This document shows, in pieces, positions 1 through 6,479 of a stretch of DNA of 64,000 nucleotides. The notes below the pieces were generated by a model. It did not search any database and was not told the origin of the DNA. It saw only the letters and a program-made list of their open reading frames with translations. A program made the position numbers and the translations under genes. Source of the stretch: Pseudoneobacillus rhizosphaerae (GTDB taxonomy: Bacteria > Bacillota > Bacilli > Bacillales > Cytobacillaceae); contig NZ_CAKJTG010000009.1 in NCBI RefSeq assembly GCF_917563885.1, forward strand, positions 62,001 through 126,000, read 5' to 3'. Positions within the stretch are counted from its first letter, which is position 1. Each line of letters starts with the position of its first letter.

Positions 1-36
1 GTTTCCTACTAACGCGATACGATAATATTCACTCAA
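1..36 (-). CDS. feoB: Ferrous iron transport protein B, N-terminal fragment
   Basis: Only the first 12 codons lie in the window. They start at a TTG at 36 that overlaps the end of feoA by 8 bases. The translated start ends in A-L-V-G-N, the beginning of the G1 loop of the FeoB GTPase domain. A purine-rich ribosome binding site (AGGGGAG) lies just upstream inside feoA. FeoB is the membrane Fe(II) permease, and tight feoA-feoB overlap is the usual arrangement. Identification rests on this short motif plus the neighbour. Confidence 0.75.
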   Translation of the reverse strand, partial: MSEYYRIALVGN

Positions 37-280
37 GACCCATCAGCTCCCCTACTATTCTCTGACTCTCTTCTTTTCTTAAAGCGATCAAGGTTTGACA
101 AACTTGGAAAGCGATAGGGTCTCCTAGAGGACTTTTTCGTACTACTTCAACAATTGCCCCCGGTACAAAGCCTAAGTCAAAAAGTCTTCGCCTCATAACA
201 CCCTCCACCAAAATATTGGTTATTTTTATCAACTGACCCTTTTTTCCATCTGCTAATCGAATTTTTTTAGTTGCATCCAT
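29..280 (-). CDS. feoA: FeoA domain protein, ferrous iron transport
   Basis: An 83-residue protein with an SH3-like FeoA domain. The motif R-R-L-x-D-L-G-F-V-P-G near the middle and the C-terminal I-A-L-R-K-x-E are typical. FeoA is a small cytoplasmic partner of the FeoB iron permease. The ATG at 280 is preferred over one at 295, because GGAGG lies 8 bases before it and actually overlaps the upstream ATG. It is the first gene of a leftward operon continuing into feoB, with a consensus-like vegetative promoter at 328-356. I saw no convincing Fur box in that promoter. Confidence 0.88.
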   Translation of the reverse strand: MDATKKIRLADGKKGQLIKITNILVEGVMRRRLFDLGFVPGAIVEVVRKSPLGDPIAFQVCQTLIALRKEESQRIVGELMGLE

Positions 281-327
281 TTGTTTTTCCTCCATCTTAT
301 AATGTTTCCCTAAACCAACTTTTATTT

Positions 328-356
328 ATAGTATGAATCTATTCGTAATTTGTCAA
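328..356 (-). promoter_or_regulatory. Sigma-A type promoter of feoAB
   Basis: On the minus strand TTGACA (351-356) is followed after 17 bases by TACTAT (328-333). This is close to the vegetative consensus and correctly placed about 50 bases before feoA. Confidence 0.6.
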
Positions 357-375
357 ACTTATTATGAATTTCTCC

Positions 376-402
376 AAAAAAAAAACTGCACCTAAAGGGC
401 AG
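376..402 (-). terminator. Intrinsic terminator downstream of the 95-residue gene
   Basis: On the minus strand a stem of CTGC-CC paired with GG-T-GCAG closes a TTTA loop and is followed by about ten T residues. It ends the unit at 433-720 and separates it from feoAB. Confidence 0.7.
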
Positions 403-432
403 CTTGTGTAAAGGATTTTTTTGAAGCTTTAC

Positions 433-720
433 TCATTTTTGAAATGGTTTCATTCTCGATTCTTTTTCGACATACCAATTTTCATTCATGACAACATTAG
501 ATATGGTTAAGATTAAAGATGGAATCCGTTCTACGTCAAAGACCAATAAACCCATTTTCTCAGTAAAAAAGCAAAAGGCGCTTCCATGTGAAAATCGAGA
601 TAGATCCTTGCCTAACTGGATGAGGAGACTGATTATCTCCTGTCGCTCCGCGTGTTCTAAAAAAATATGTGGCGAAAATCTTAAAATCCAAGTCTCACCA
701 TCTATCGAAAACCGATACAT
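433..720 (-). CDS. Hypothetical protein, 95 residues
   Basis: I do not recognise this family. The protein is small and soluble-looking. It begins MYRFSIDGETW and has two central hydrophobic strands (around residues 57-78) and a charged C-terminus. AAGGGTG, 7 bases before the ATG, is a good ribosome binding site, and an intrinsic terminator follows the stop, so a real single-gene unit is likely. The facing reading frame on the other strand lacks such signals. No function can be offered. Confidence 0.6.
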   Translation of the reverse strand: MYRFSIDGETWILRFSPHIFLEHAERQEIISLLIQLGKDLSRFSHGSAFCFFTEKMGLLVFDVERIPSLILTISNVVMNENWYVEKESRMKPFQK

Positions 721-882
721 ACAATCACCCTTTTATCGCAGATTATTAATAAATATGTGAGAGTACAAACGTTATGTATAAGACTTTTTATTTATATCTT
801 TGCACTAATTACAGTCCTAAACTATAGTGAAATAAATAACAATGAACGAAATTTAAATTTTCAAAAAACTCCATAACAATTC

Positions 883-911
883 TTGACTGTAATATCAGTT
901 CGTTGTATATT
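883..911 (+). promoter_or_regulatory. Sigma-A promoter of cspD
   Basis: TTGACT (883-888), a 17-base spacer and TATATT (906-911). It lies about 100 bases before the cspD start and so predicts a 5' leader of roughly 90 bases. Cold-shock genes commonly have structured leaders. The rest of 721-1009 is AT-rich with no other recognisable signal. Confidence 0.65.
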
Positions 912-1009
912 AAAAACATCATTTATACTATTTTTCTATTAAAAAGTAAAAATGATAATATTTAACTTTTTTGACCAAAGGTGTCTTGAAAGGCTTAGGA
1001 GGAAGAGTT

Positions 1010-1210
1010 ATGCAAAATGGTAAAGTAAAATGGTTCAACAATGAAAAAGGCTTTGGATTTATCGAGGTTGAAGCAGGAGACGACGTATTCGTTCACTTCT
1101 CAGCAATCACTGGTGAAGGCTTCAAATCTTTAGAAGAAGGTCAAGAAGTTTCTTTCGAAGTCGTTGAAGGAAATCGTGGACCTCAAGCTGCTAATGTAGT
1201 AAAGCTTTAA
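1010..1210 (+). CDS. cspD: Cold shock protein CspD
   Basis: A 66-residue single cold-shock domain, nearly identical by memory to B. subtilis CspD ([20 protein letters not shown] start). RNP1 (K-G-F-G-F-I) and RNP2 (V-F-V-H-F) are intact. It binds single-stranded RNA and DNA and acts as an RNA chaperone. The ATG at 1010 is chosen because AGGAGG lies 7 bases upstream; an earlier in-frame start at 971 has no ribosome binding site. A strong terminator follows. The gene is monocistronic, with its own promoter and leader. Confidence 0.97.
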   Translation: MQNGKVKWFNNEKGFGFIEVEAGDDVFVHFSAITGEGFKSLEEGQEVSFEVVEGNRGPQAANVVKL

Positions 1211-1230
1211 TATCTAATCAAAAAAAACAC

Positions 1231-1257
1231 AAGGCTGGCTTTCCGCCAGCCTTTTTA
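1231..1257 (+). terminator. Intrinsic terminator of cspD
   Basis: A 9-bp perfect stem AAGGCTGGC / GCCAGCCTT (1231-1239 with 1245-1253) is followed by a T run. It also separates cspD from the convergent ypeQ-like gene. Confidence 0.88.
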
Positions 1258-1443
1258 TTTTATCAACATTTCACCAAACTCTTTTATTTTTTCTCCAACC
1301 GTACATTCGGTTATACAAAAACGATGTGCATGCCTTCTACCTTTTTCTTGCTTCAAATGCTTATGGAGAAAACAATCTTGGCAGTAGTATGTTTGGATTG
1401 AATCCAAGCTAGCCAAAATTTCCTGTTTCTTCAATATTTTCAC
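1255..1443 (-). CDS. ypeQ: YpeQ-like small zinc-finger protein
   Basis: A 62-residue protein with Cys21-x2-Cys24, His40 and Cys43-Ile-x2-Cys47. This spacing matches the zf-C2HCIx2C family that includes B. subtilis YpeQ. Zinc binding is inferred from the residues; the biological role is unknown. AAAGGGTG precedes the ATG. It lies directly downstream of ypeP (5-base gap) on the same strand, the same pairing as in B. subtilis, so the two are probably co-transcribed. Confidence 0.8.
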   Translation of the reverse strand: MKILKKQEILASLDSIQTYYCQDCFLHKHLKQEKGRRHAHRFCITECTVGEKIKEFGEMLIK

Positions 1444-1448
1444 ACCCT

Positions 1449-2105
1449 TTAAATAATTTGCATTTTACTATGAATTTTCTTTCCTTCAAGTGCTTGGGTA
1501 GCAAGTTTATCAGCTTCTTTATTATCCTTGCGTAAAATAGATGTATATCTTGGCTCAATCCCCATCGTTTTTAGTTTTTGTTCAATTCGATCAAGCCAAC
1601 GATTGAATTCTTCCTCGTAACATGGCCATTCACCTTCTAATTGTTTCAGGACCACCTGGGAGTCACCCTTGAATTCACATACCATATTTTTAACACCTAA
1701 TTCCTCAAGTGTATTTACAGCAAAATAAAATGCAGCGTATTCCGCTTCATTGTTTGAATTGATATTCGAAAATTGTTCATTTGACCGAACTCGAAACTTC
1801 TTTTTTCCCTCTTTAAAATAGATGACTGTACCTAATCCCGCTTCATTAATTGCCTCATTATATCCTCCATCAAAATAGACAGTAATATCATGTGGTTCTT
1901 CCTCTACCTCAACAGTCAGCTTCTTCATATCCTTTAATGTCCAAGAAGTGCCCAATTCATCATAAAAAAATAACTCTGCTGCTTTTCCTGATTTTTCTAT
2001 TTCTTCCCCTAACTCAATTACTTCATCTCCATCCACCCATTCAGAATGAAAAATAACGGATGATTTCCCTTTCCTTTTATAACTCCACTCTATTTTGTAT
2101 TTCAT
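1449..2105 (-). CDS. ypeP: YpeP-like protein with C-terminal RNase H-like domain
   Basis: A 218-residue protein. Residues 1-70 are a charged alpha/beta N-terminal region without a family known to me, with a W-S-Y-K-R-K-G-K start. From about residue 75 an RNase H fold is visible with all four acidic residues: Asp79 in Y-F-D-G-G, Glu in N-N-E-A-E-Y, Asp in K-G-D-S, and Asp in N-K-E-A-D-K-L. So it could hydrolyse RNA in RNA:DNA hybrids, although activity is unproven. The start at 2105 has GAGAGG 9 bases upstream; the reading frame is open 25 codons further but lacks a ribosome binding site. It is divergent from a second RNase H gene. Confidence 0.8.
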   Translation of the reverse strand: MKYKIEWSYKRKGKSSVIFHSEWVDGDEVIELGEEIEKSGKAAELFFYDELGTSWTLKDMKKLTVEVEEEPHDITVYFDGGYNEAINEAGLGTVIYFKEGKKKFRVRSNEQFSNINSNNEAEYAAFYFAVNTLEELGVKNMVCEFKGDSQVVLKQLEGEWPCYEEEFNRWLDRIEQKLKTMGIEPRYTSILRKDNKEADKLATQALEGKKIHSKMQII

Positions 2106-2227
2106 AACATTCAGCCTCTCTTTTTCGAATTCTTCTACCCCATCACTGAATATTGCCTTATTTTTTTCATAACAATCCATTTATGTTAAACTTATCATTA
2201 TTGTATGTAATTTACGGAGGAATTAGC

Positions 2228-2635
2228 ATGATTGAAGTATATATTGATGGAGCAACTGCTGGCAATCCAGGTCCTAGTGGAGCTGGAGTTTTTATAAAAG
2301 CCAACGGAACAGTCGAACGATTCTCCATTCCTTTAGGAATAATGTCTAATCATGAAGCAGAATACCATGCACTAATTAAGGGATTAGAAATATGCTTGGA
2401 AAAGAAGTTTATGACTGTCTCGTTTCGAACAGATTCAGAGCTTGTGAATCGTGGCATAGAAAAAGAATTTGCCAAAAATAAAGCATTTGCTCCACTATTA
2501 GAAAAGGCACTGTTGCTTTCACGACAGTTGGATTTATTTTTCATGAAGTGGATTCCAAGTAGTGAAAATAAAGTAGCCGATGAACTAGCACGGTTGGCAA
2601 TTAGAAAAAATGAGGAGTACGATTCATCACAATGA
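2228..2635 (+). CDS. rnhA: Ribonuclease HI family protein
   Basis: A 135-residue single-domain RNase H1-like enzyme. The D-E-D-D set is intact: Asp7 (Y-I-D-G), Glu45 (H-E-A-E-Y), Asp69 (R-T-D-S) and Asp118 (V-A-D-E-L-A). The basic protrusion of E. coli RNase HI is missing, as in the B. subtilis YpdQ type. The predicted role is degradation of RNA in RNA:DNA hybrids. The start at 2228 is set by GGAGG 7 bases upstream. The stop overlaps the start of the next gene by 4 bases (ATGA), so translation is probably coupled. Confidence 0.9.
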   Translation: MIEVYIDGATAGNPGPSGAGVFIKANGTVERFSIPLGIMSNHEAEYHALIKGLEICLEKKFMTVSFRTDSELVNRGIEKEFAKNKAFAPLLEKALLLSRQLDLFFMKWIPSSENKVADELARLAIRKNEEYDSSQ

Positions 2636-3558
2636 AAAAATCAACTTTTGCAGATCTTAGCTTATTAATTGTTGCCTTTATTTGGGGGACAACATTTGTA
2701 CTAGTACAAAATGCCATTTCAACAATGGAACCATTCGCTTTTAACAGTTTCCGATTTTTTATTGCTTTTGTTATTTTATTCTTAAGTTTGTTACTATTTC
2801 AAAGAAAACAACTTCAATTTTTATCTAAGAGGATTGTAATTTCAGGTTTTCTGCTTGGATTTTGGCTATTTCTAGGTTATGCCACCCAAACACTTGGTTT
2901 ACTTTATACCACTTCATCTAAAGCAGGTTTTATTACTGGGCTAAGCGTGGTTCTAGTCCCATTCTTTTCGTTCTTGCTATTAAAACAAAAGCCAAGTTTC
3001 CCTGCAGTAATCGGGGTTAGCATTGCGACAGTTGGTTTATTTCTATTAACTATGACGGATATCGCTGCCTTAAACATAGGAGATTTCTTTGTCCTTATTT
3101 GTGCCTTTGGATTTGCGATGCATATTATTTTCACAGGCAAATATAGTGAACAATTTCCTACTTTACTTTTAACAACGATACAAATATTAACTGTATCCAT
3201 ATTATCTATGATTAGTTCTTTCATTTTTGAAGATTTTAACGAGATGTTGAAATTAAGTATTATTTCTTCTCAGAGTGTTATTATAGCGTTGATTGTCACT
3301 TCAGTCTTCGCCACTGCACTTGCTTTTTTTGCTCAAACTAGCTTCCAGAAATATACGACTCCTACGAGAGTAGCTTTAATCTTTGCGATGGAACCAGTTT
3401 TTGCTGCGATTGCGGGCTACTATTGGGCGAATGAACGATTATCGATTAGTGCCATCATGGGTTGTCTTTTTATTTTTTTAGGTATGGTATTTGCTGAGCT
3501 ACCTGTTGAGCGCTTCTCTAGATTTCGCAATAAAATGGCCTCAAAAGAAGCCAATTAG
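2632..3558 (+). CDS. DMT-superfamily transporter (EamA family)
   Basis: A 308-residue membrane protein with about ten hydrophobic segments arranged as two EamA repeats. It opens with L-I-V-A-F-I-W-G-T-T-F, typical of repeat 1, and the second repeat carries F-A-M-E-P-V-F-A. Such proteins export or import small metabolites; the substrate cannot be told. It overlaps rnhA by 4 bases and forms a two-gene unit with it. This position is held by an unrelated transporter (ypdP) in B. subtilis, so the gene is a local replacement. Confidence 0.9.
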   Translation: MKKSTFADLSLLIVAFIWGTTFVLVQNAISTMEPFAFNSFRFFIAFVILFLSLLLFQRKQLQFLSKRIVISGFLLGFWLFLGYATQTLGLLYTTSSKAGFITGLSVVLVPFFSFLLLKQKPSFPAVIGVSIATVGLFLLTMTDIAALNIGDFFVLICAFGFAMHIIFTGKYSEQFPTLLLTTIQILTVSILSMISSFIFEDFNEMLKLSIISSQSVIIALIVTSVFATALAFFAQTSFQKYTTPTRVALIFAMEPVFAAIAGYYWANERLSISAIMGCLFIFLGMVFAELPVERFSRFRNKMASKEAN

Positions 3559-3578
3559 GGACTGATTACTCAGTCCCT
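3557..3578. terminator. Hairpin shared by two convergent stop codons
   Basis: A perfect 9-bp stem AGGGACTGA / TCAGTCCCT with a TTAC loop. The stop codon of the rightward transporter lies in the left arm, and that of the leftward 96-residue gene lies in the loop. No T tract follows in either direction, so termination may be weak. Confidence 0.45.
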
Positions 3579-3856
3579 AATGCTATTAATTCTTGATCTT
3601 TAATAAATTGGAGTGCTTCTGCCTTTGTACTTACTTTTTGATGAGAAAGGGTTTCCAAAAGCGAAATATAAAAACTTCCATCAAAGCTTTTTTGTGCTTT
3701 TAAGGTTATTTCAATGGCTGCAATGATCACTTCGTCTGGAGCATTTGTAAAATGTTTTCCGAAGTAAATAAATCCAATTGCATCCTCTTGTAATTGAAAC
3801 CCCTTTGCTTTCATTTTTAATAAAAATTCTTCCAATTTGTTGCTCATTTTCCCCAT
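3566..3856 (-). CDS. DUF6123-like small protein
   Basis: A 96-residue soluble protein. The stretch G-F-I-Y-F-G-K-H-F-T-N-A followed by A-A-I-E-I-T-L-K-A-Q resembles what I recall of the Bacillus-restricted family DUF6123; the assignment is from memory. Function unknown. It starts 20 bases after the stop of the divergent-PAP2 gene on the same strand, so the two probably form an operon. The ATG at 3856 is used; another at 3847 is possible but sits too close to its purine tract. Confidence 0.7.
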   Translation of the reverse strand: MGKMSNKLEEFLLKMKAKGFQLQEDAIGFIYFGKHFTNAPDEVIIAAIEITLKAQKSFDGSFYISLLETLSHQKVSTKAEALQFIKDQELIALGTE

Positions 3857-3875
3857 TCTTTGTTCCCACTCTTTC

Positions 3876-4379
3876 TTACATCCAGTTCCTAAATTTTACT
3901 TTAAATTTTGACATTTTTCTATCTTTTTTTGTTAAGCAATAGCCCAATGTCCCTGTTAAAACACCGAAAATCGCTCCACCAATTACTTCATCTGGCTCAT
4001 GCCCTAGCATTTCCTTCAACTTATCTGGGGACTTTTCCTCAAATTTAACTGGTCGATCCTCATGGATTTTGTCGATTAATTCATCCAAATCGTTAACCTT
4101 TAATGTGAGATGTCCCGTTTGTCTTCTTACTCCTTGAGCATCATACATAACAATCAACCCATAAACAAGGGATAAAGCAAAATCGACAGTGGGAACGCCT
4201 CTTGAGAGGGCCACATACGTTGTCAAGGATGACACGCCAGCTGAGTGGGAGCTTGGCATACCCCCAGTTTGATAAAATAACTCTGGTCGCCATTCCCTCT
4301 TTCTTATATAATGAATCGGTATTTTAGCTGCCTGAGCCAAGCCAATACTTGCCAATGCGATATAAACACCTTTATTCAA
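3876..4379 (-). CDS. Divergent PAP2 family membrane protein (DUF212)
   Basis: A 167-residue protein with hydrophobic segments at both ends. It has the phosphatase-like motif G-G-M-P-S-S-H-S-A at about residues 39-47, then Y-D-A-Q-G-V-R-R, and G-H-E-P-D-E-V-I-G-G-A near the C-terminus. These mark the divergent PAP2 (YuiD-like) family. A phosphatidate-type phosphatase role is plausible but unproven. The ribosome binding site AGAGGTGAT overlaps an ATG at 4385, so that ATG is a poor start. The in-frame TTG at 4379, 6 bases after AGAGGTG, fits better and is used here. Confidence 0.85.
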   Translation of the reverse strand: MNKGVYIALASIGLAQAAKIPIHYIRKREWRPELFYQTGGMPSSHSAGVSSLTTYVALSRGVPTVDFALSLVYGLIVMYDAQGVRRQTGHLTLKVNDLDELIDKIHEDRPVKFEEKSPDKLKEMLGHEPDEVIGGAIFGVLTGTLGYCLTKKDRKMSKFKVKFRNWM

Positions 4380-4411
4380 ATTCATCACCTCTTATCTATT
4401 TTGAAGTTCAC

Positions 4412-4441
4412 TGACTGTTATTATTCGAAGAGGTCATACTA
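4412..4441 (+). promoter_or_regulatory. Sigma-G/F-type forespore promoter of sspL
   Basis: A -10 element CATACTA (4435-4441), exactly the forespore consensus, lies 17 bases after TGACTG (4412-4417), a partial -35 match. The predicted transcript starts just before the ribosome binding site, as is common for SASP genes. Confidence 0.6.
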
Positions 4442-4459
4442 AATATTGGAGGTGAGAAA

Positions 4460-4603
4460 ATGGGTAAAAATAAGAATCATCACACAAATCGCGGTGTTAA
4501 AGCACCTGGGGTAAATCCACAAGGATACGGCCAAGATGCAGAATTTGCAGAAGAACCGAAAAGCAAATTAGAAAACGCTGCTAAAAAGAAGAATACGAAA
4601 TAA
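4460..4603 (+). CDS. sspL: Small acid-soluble spore protein L
   Basis: A 47-residue basic protein with G-V-N-P-Q-G in the middle and E-E-P-K-S-K-L-E-N-A-A-K-K-K-N-T-K at the end. This matches the SspL pattern (G-V-x-P-Q-G ... K-x-x-L-E-x-x-A-K-K-x-N-T-K). It is a minor spore-core protein made in the forespore. GGAGGTGAG precedes the ATG, and a sigma-G-like promoter lies immediately upstream. The location next to ypcP is the same as in B. subtilis. Confidence 0.88.
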   Translation: MGKNKNHHTNRGVKAPGVNPQGYGQDAEFAEEPKSKLENAAKKKNTK

Positions 4604-4636
4604 AAAATGGGGATTACTCTTTTATGAGTAACCCCC
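4601..4636 (-). terminator. Terminator of ypcP, also a hairpin after sspL
   Basis: The stem GGGG-(A)-TTACTC / GAGTAA-CCCC (4609-4619 with 4626-4635) is followed on the minus strand by six T residues. On the plus strand the same hairpin follows sspL but lacks a T run. Confidence 0.75.
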
Positions 4637-4642
4637 AATCAT

Positions 4643-5539
4643 TTAAGCATATTCTTTTTCATCAGCTAAGTATCGATGTATTCCTTTAAGCTCAACTTCA
4701 TCAAGCATATTAATAACTTTATTTCTATTGTAACGAAGCTCTGAATCCGAAATAGAGCATGAAACAGGAACATCACATTTAATTTCAGCAAGTGTTCTAC
4801 TTAAATGCAACATATCTAAGCTTTGCTCTATTTTTGTACGGTGTGATTTTGATAAGTCATTTAAATTTTCAAGAATTCCATCGATACTTTCAAACTGCTG
4901 TAGTAGCTTTAACGCAGTTTTTTCACCAATTCCCTTTACACCTGGGTAATTGTCACTTGGGTCTCCCATTAACCCTTTCAAATCAATCATTTGACGAGGT
5001 GTAATACCTTTTTCTTCATAAAAACTATCTGGTGTATGGACTTGGTAATTTCCAAAGCCTTTTTTCAGCAGGACAACAGAAATATTCTCTTCTAATAATT
5101 GAAGTATATCTTGATCTCCAGTTAAAATGGACACTTTCATATCGTCTTTTAAGGCTTTCGCAACCGTACCAATACAATCATCTGCCTCGTATCCTACAAG
5201 TCCAATATTAGGGATATCAAACGAAGCAACAACTTCTTTCACTAAATCAAATTGGGGTATCAACTCGATAGGTGCTTCGCCACGATTCCCTTTATATTCT
5301 GTATAGAGTTCACTTCTAAATGTCTTACTTCCCATATCCCAACAAACTGCAAGATGACTAGGATTAAAGGATGAAACAGCTGTTAACATATGTTTAAGGA
5401 AGCCCGAAACAGCATTTGTTGGTATTCCTTTTGAATTAATTTGAAAATGTCCAGTAATGGATGTTGCGTAAAACGCTCTAAATAGTAAAGCCATTCCATC
5501 AACTAGCATAATATGTGAGGTTGCTTGTTTTTCATTCAT
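4643..5539 (-). CDS. ypcP: 5'-3' exonuclease / flap endonuclease (Pol I 5'-nuclease-like)
   Basis: A 298-residue stand-alone 5' nuclease. Metal-binding residues are visible at Asp14 (L-V-D-G), Asp68 (C-W-D-M-G), the E-A-D-D at 118-121 and the T-G-D-Q-D at 140-144. A helix-hairpin-helix G-V-K-G-I-G-E-K-T follows near residue 200. It is expected to remove RNA primers and flaps at Okazaki fragments, overlapping with DNA polymerase I. Its gene has its own terminator and faces sspL. Length matches the B. subtilis protein. Confidence 0.92.
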   Translation of the reverse strand: MNEKQATSHIMLVDGMALLFRAFYATSITGHFQINSKGIPTNAVSGFLKHMLTAVSSFNPSHLAVCWDMGSKTFRSELYTEYKGNRGEAPIELIPQFDLVKEVVASFDIPNIGLVGYEADDCIGTVAKALKDDMKVSILTGDQDILQLLEENISVVLLKKGFGNYQVHTPDSFYEEKGITPRQMIDLKGLMGDPSDNYPGVKGIGEKTALKLLQQFESIDGILENLNDLSKSHRTKIEQSLDMLHLSRTLAEIKCDVPVSCSISDSELRYNRNKVINMLDEVELKGIHRYLADEKEYA

Positions 5540-5628
5540 TTCTAGTTCCCCCTATATGTTCATAATAACATTTTTCCATTATAACATGAGGAACTAGTTA
5601 ACAGAAAAATAATCATTTCCATTTAGAT

Positions 5629-6462
5629 TTAGATGCCTTCAATTTTATTATCTTCATAAGATACCCAATCGCTATAACTGCCTACATATAGCTTAAGATT
5701 ATTAAAGCCCAGTTCATCTAAAACTAAGTAATTAGGAGCAGCCGTTACACCTGATCCGCAGTAAACGATAACCGAAGTATCTTTACCTACTTCAGAAAAA
5801 CGTAATAATTGTTCAGAAAGTGACTTAAATTGCCCATTTTCAAAGCCATCATTCCAAAATTTATTAATGGCTCCAGGTATTCGCCCAGCCACTTTATCAA
5901 TTGGTTCCTCGATTCCAAGATATCGTTTTGGTTCTCTTGAATCAATTAATATCGTATTTTGTGTTCCCTCTTCTACAATGCCTTTAACTTCTTCATAGAT
6001 AGCCATTCTTTCTGGCTGAAGTCTGATTTCATAGGTTGCTTTTGCTGGTTCTGGGATGTTGGCATCAACAGGATAACCTGACTGTTCCCAATTTTTATAA
6101 CCACCGTTTAGCACAAATACCTCCTCATGACCTAGATATTTCATTAACCACCATAATCTTGCGGCAAATGCACCTTCACCATTATCATATGCAACAACCA
6201 CTGTTTGATTTGATATGCCTGCTGATTCCAAAAAGGCTGAAAGGGATTGTAGATTTGGCAATGGATGACGCCCCCCATGTTTTACAACGGGTCCAGATAA
6301 ATCTTTTTCTAAGTGACAATATACCGCACCAGGAAGATGTGATAATTGATAAGCCTCCTCCCCTGCACGAGGATTGGCTAATGAAAATCTGCAGTCTAGA
6401 AGAACAAGATTAGGTGAACCTAACCTTGACTTCAACCACTCCTTATCAACAATATTTTTCAC
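5629..6462 (-). CDS. Sulfurtransferase with two rhodanese domains
   Basis: A 277-residue protein with an inactive N-terminal rhodanese domain (about 1-130) and a catalytic C-terminal one. Cys235 sits in C-G-S-G-V-T-A. That loop is closer to 3-mercaptopyruvate sulfurtransferases than to thiosulfate sulfurtransferases (C-R-K-G). It transfers sulfane sulfur to an acceptor such as cyanide or a thiol. It begins with GTG, with AGGTGA upstream. It follows dynA by 17 bases on the same strand and is probably read through from it. Confidence 0.88.
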   Translation of the reverse strand: MKNIVDKEWLKSRLGSPNLVLLDCRFSLANPRAGEEAYQLSHLPGAVYCHLEKDLSGPVVKHGGRHPLPNLQSLSAFLESAGISNQTVVVAYDNGEGAFAARLWWLMKYLGHEEVFVLNGGYKNWEQSGYPVDANIPEPAKATYEIRLQPERMAIYEEVKGIVEEGTQNTILIDSREPKRYLGIEEPIDKVAGRIPGAINKFWNDGFENGQFKSLSEQLLRFSEVGKDTSVIVYCGSGVTAAPNYLVLDELGFNNLKLYVGSYSDWVSYEDNKIEGI

Positions 6463-6479
6463 TACTTCTCACCTCTATA

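Noticed and set aside
328-356. Fur box at the feoAB promoter
   Set aside because: Inspected because feo genes are often Fur-controlled, but no sequence near 7-1-7 was found.
488-760. Rightward 90-codon frame opposite the 95-residue gene
   Set aside because: No ribosome binding site and a composition typical of a complementary frame; the leftward gene has both start and terminator signals.
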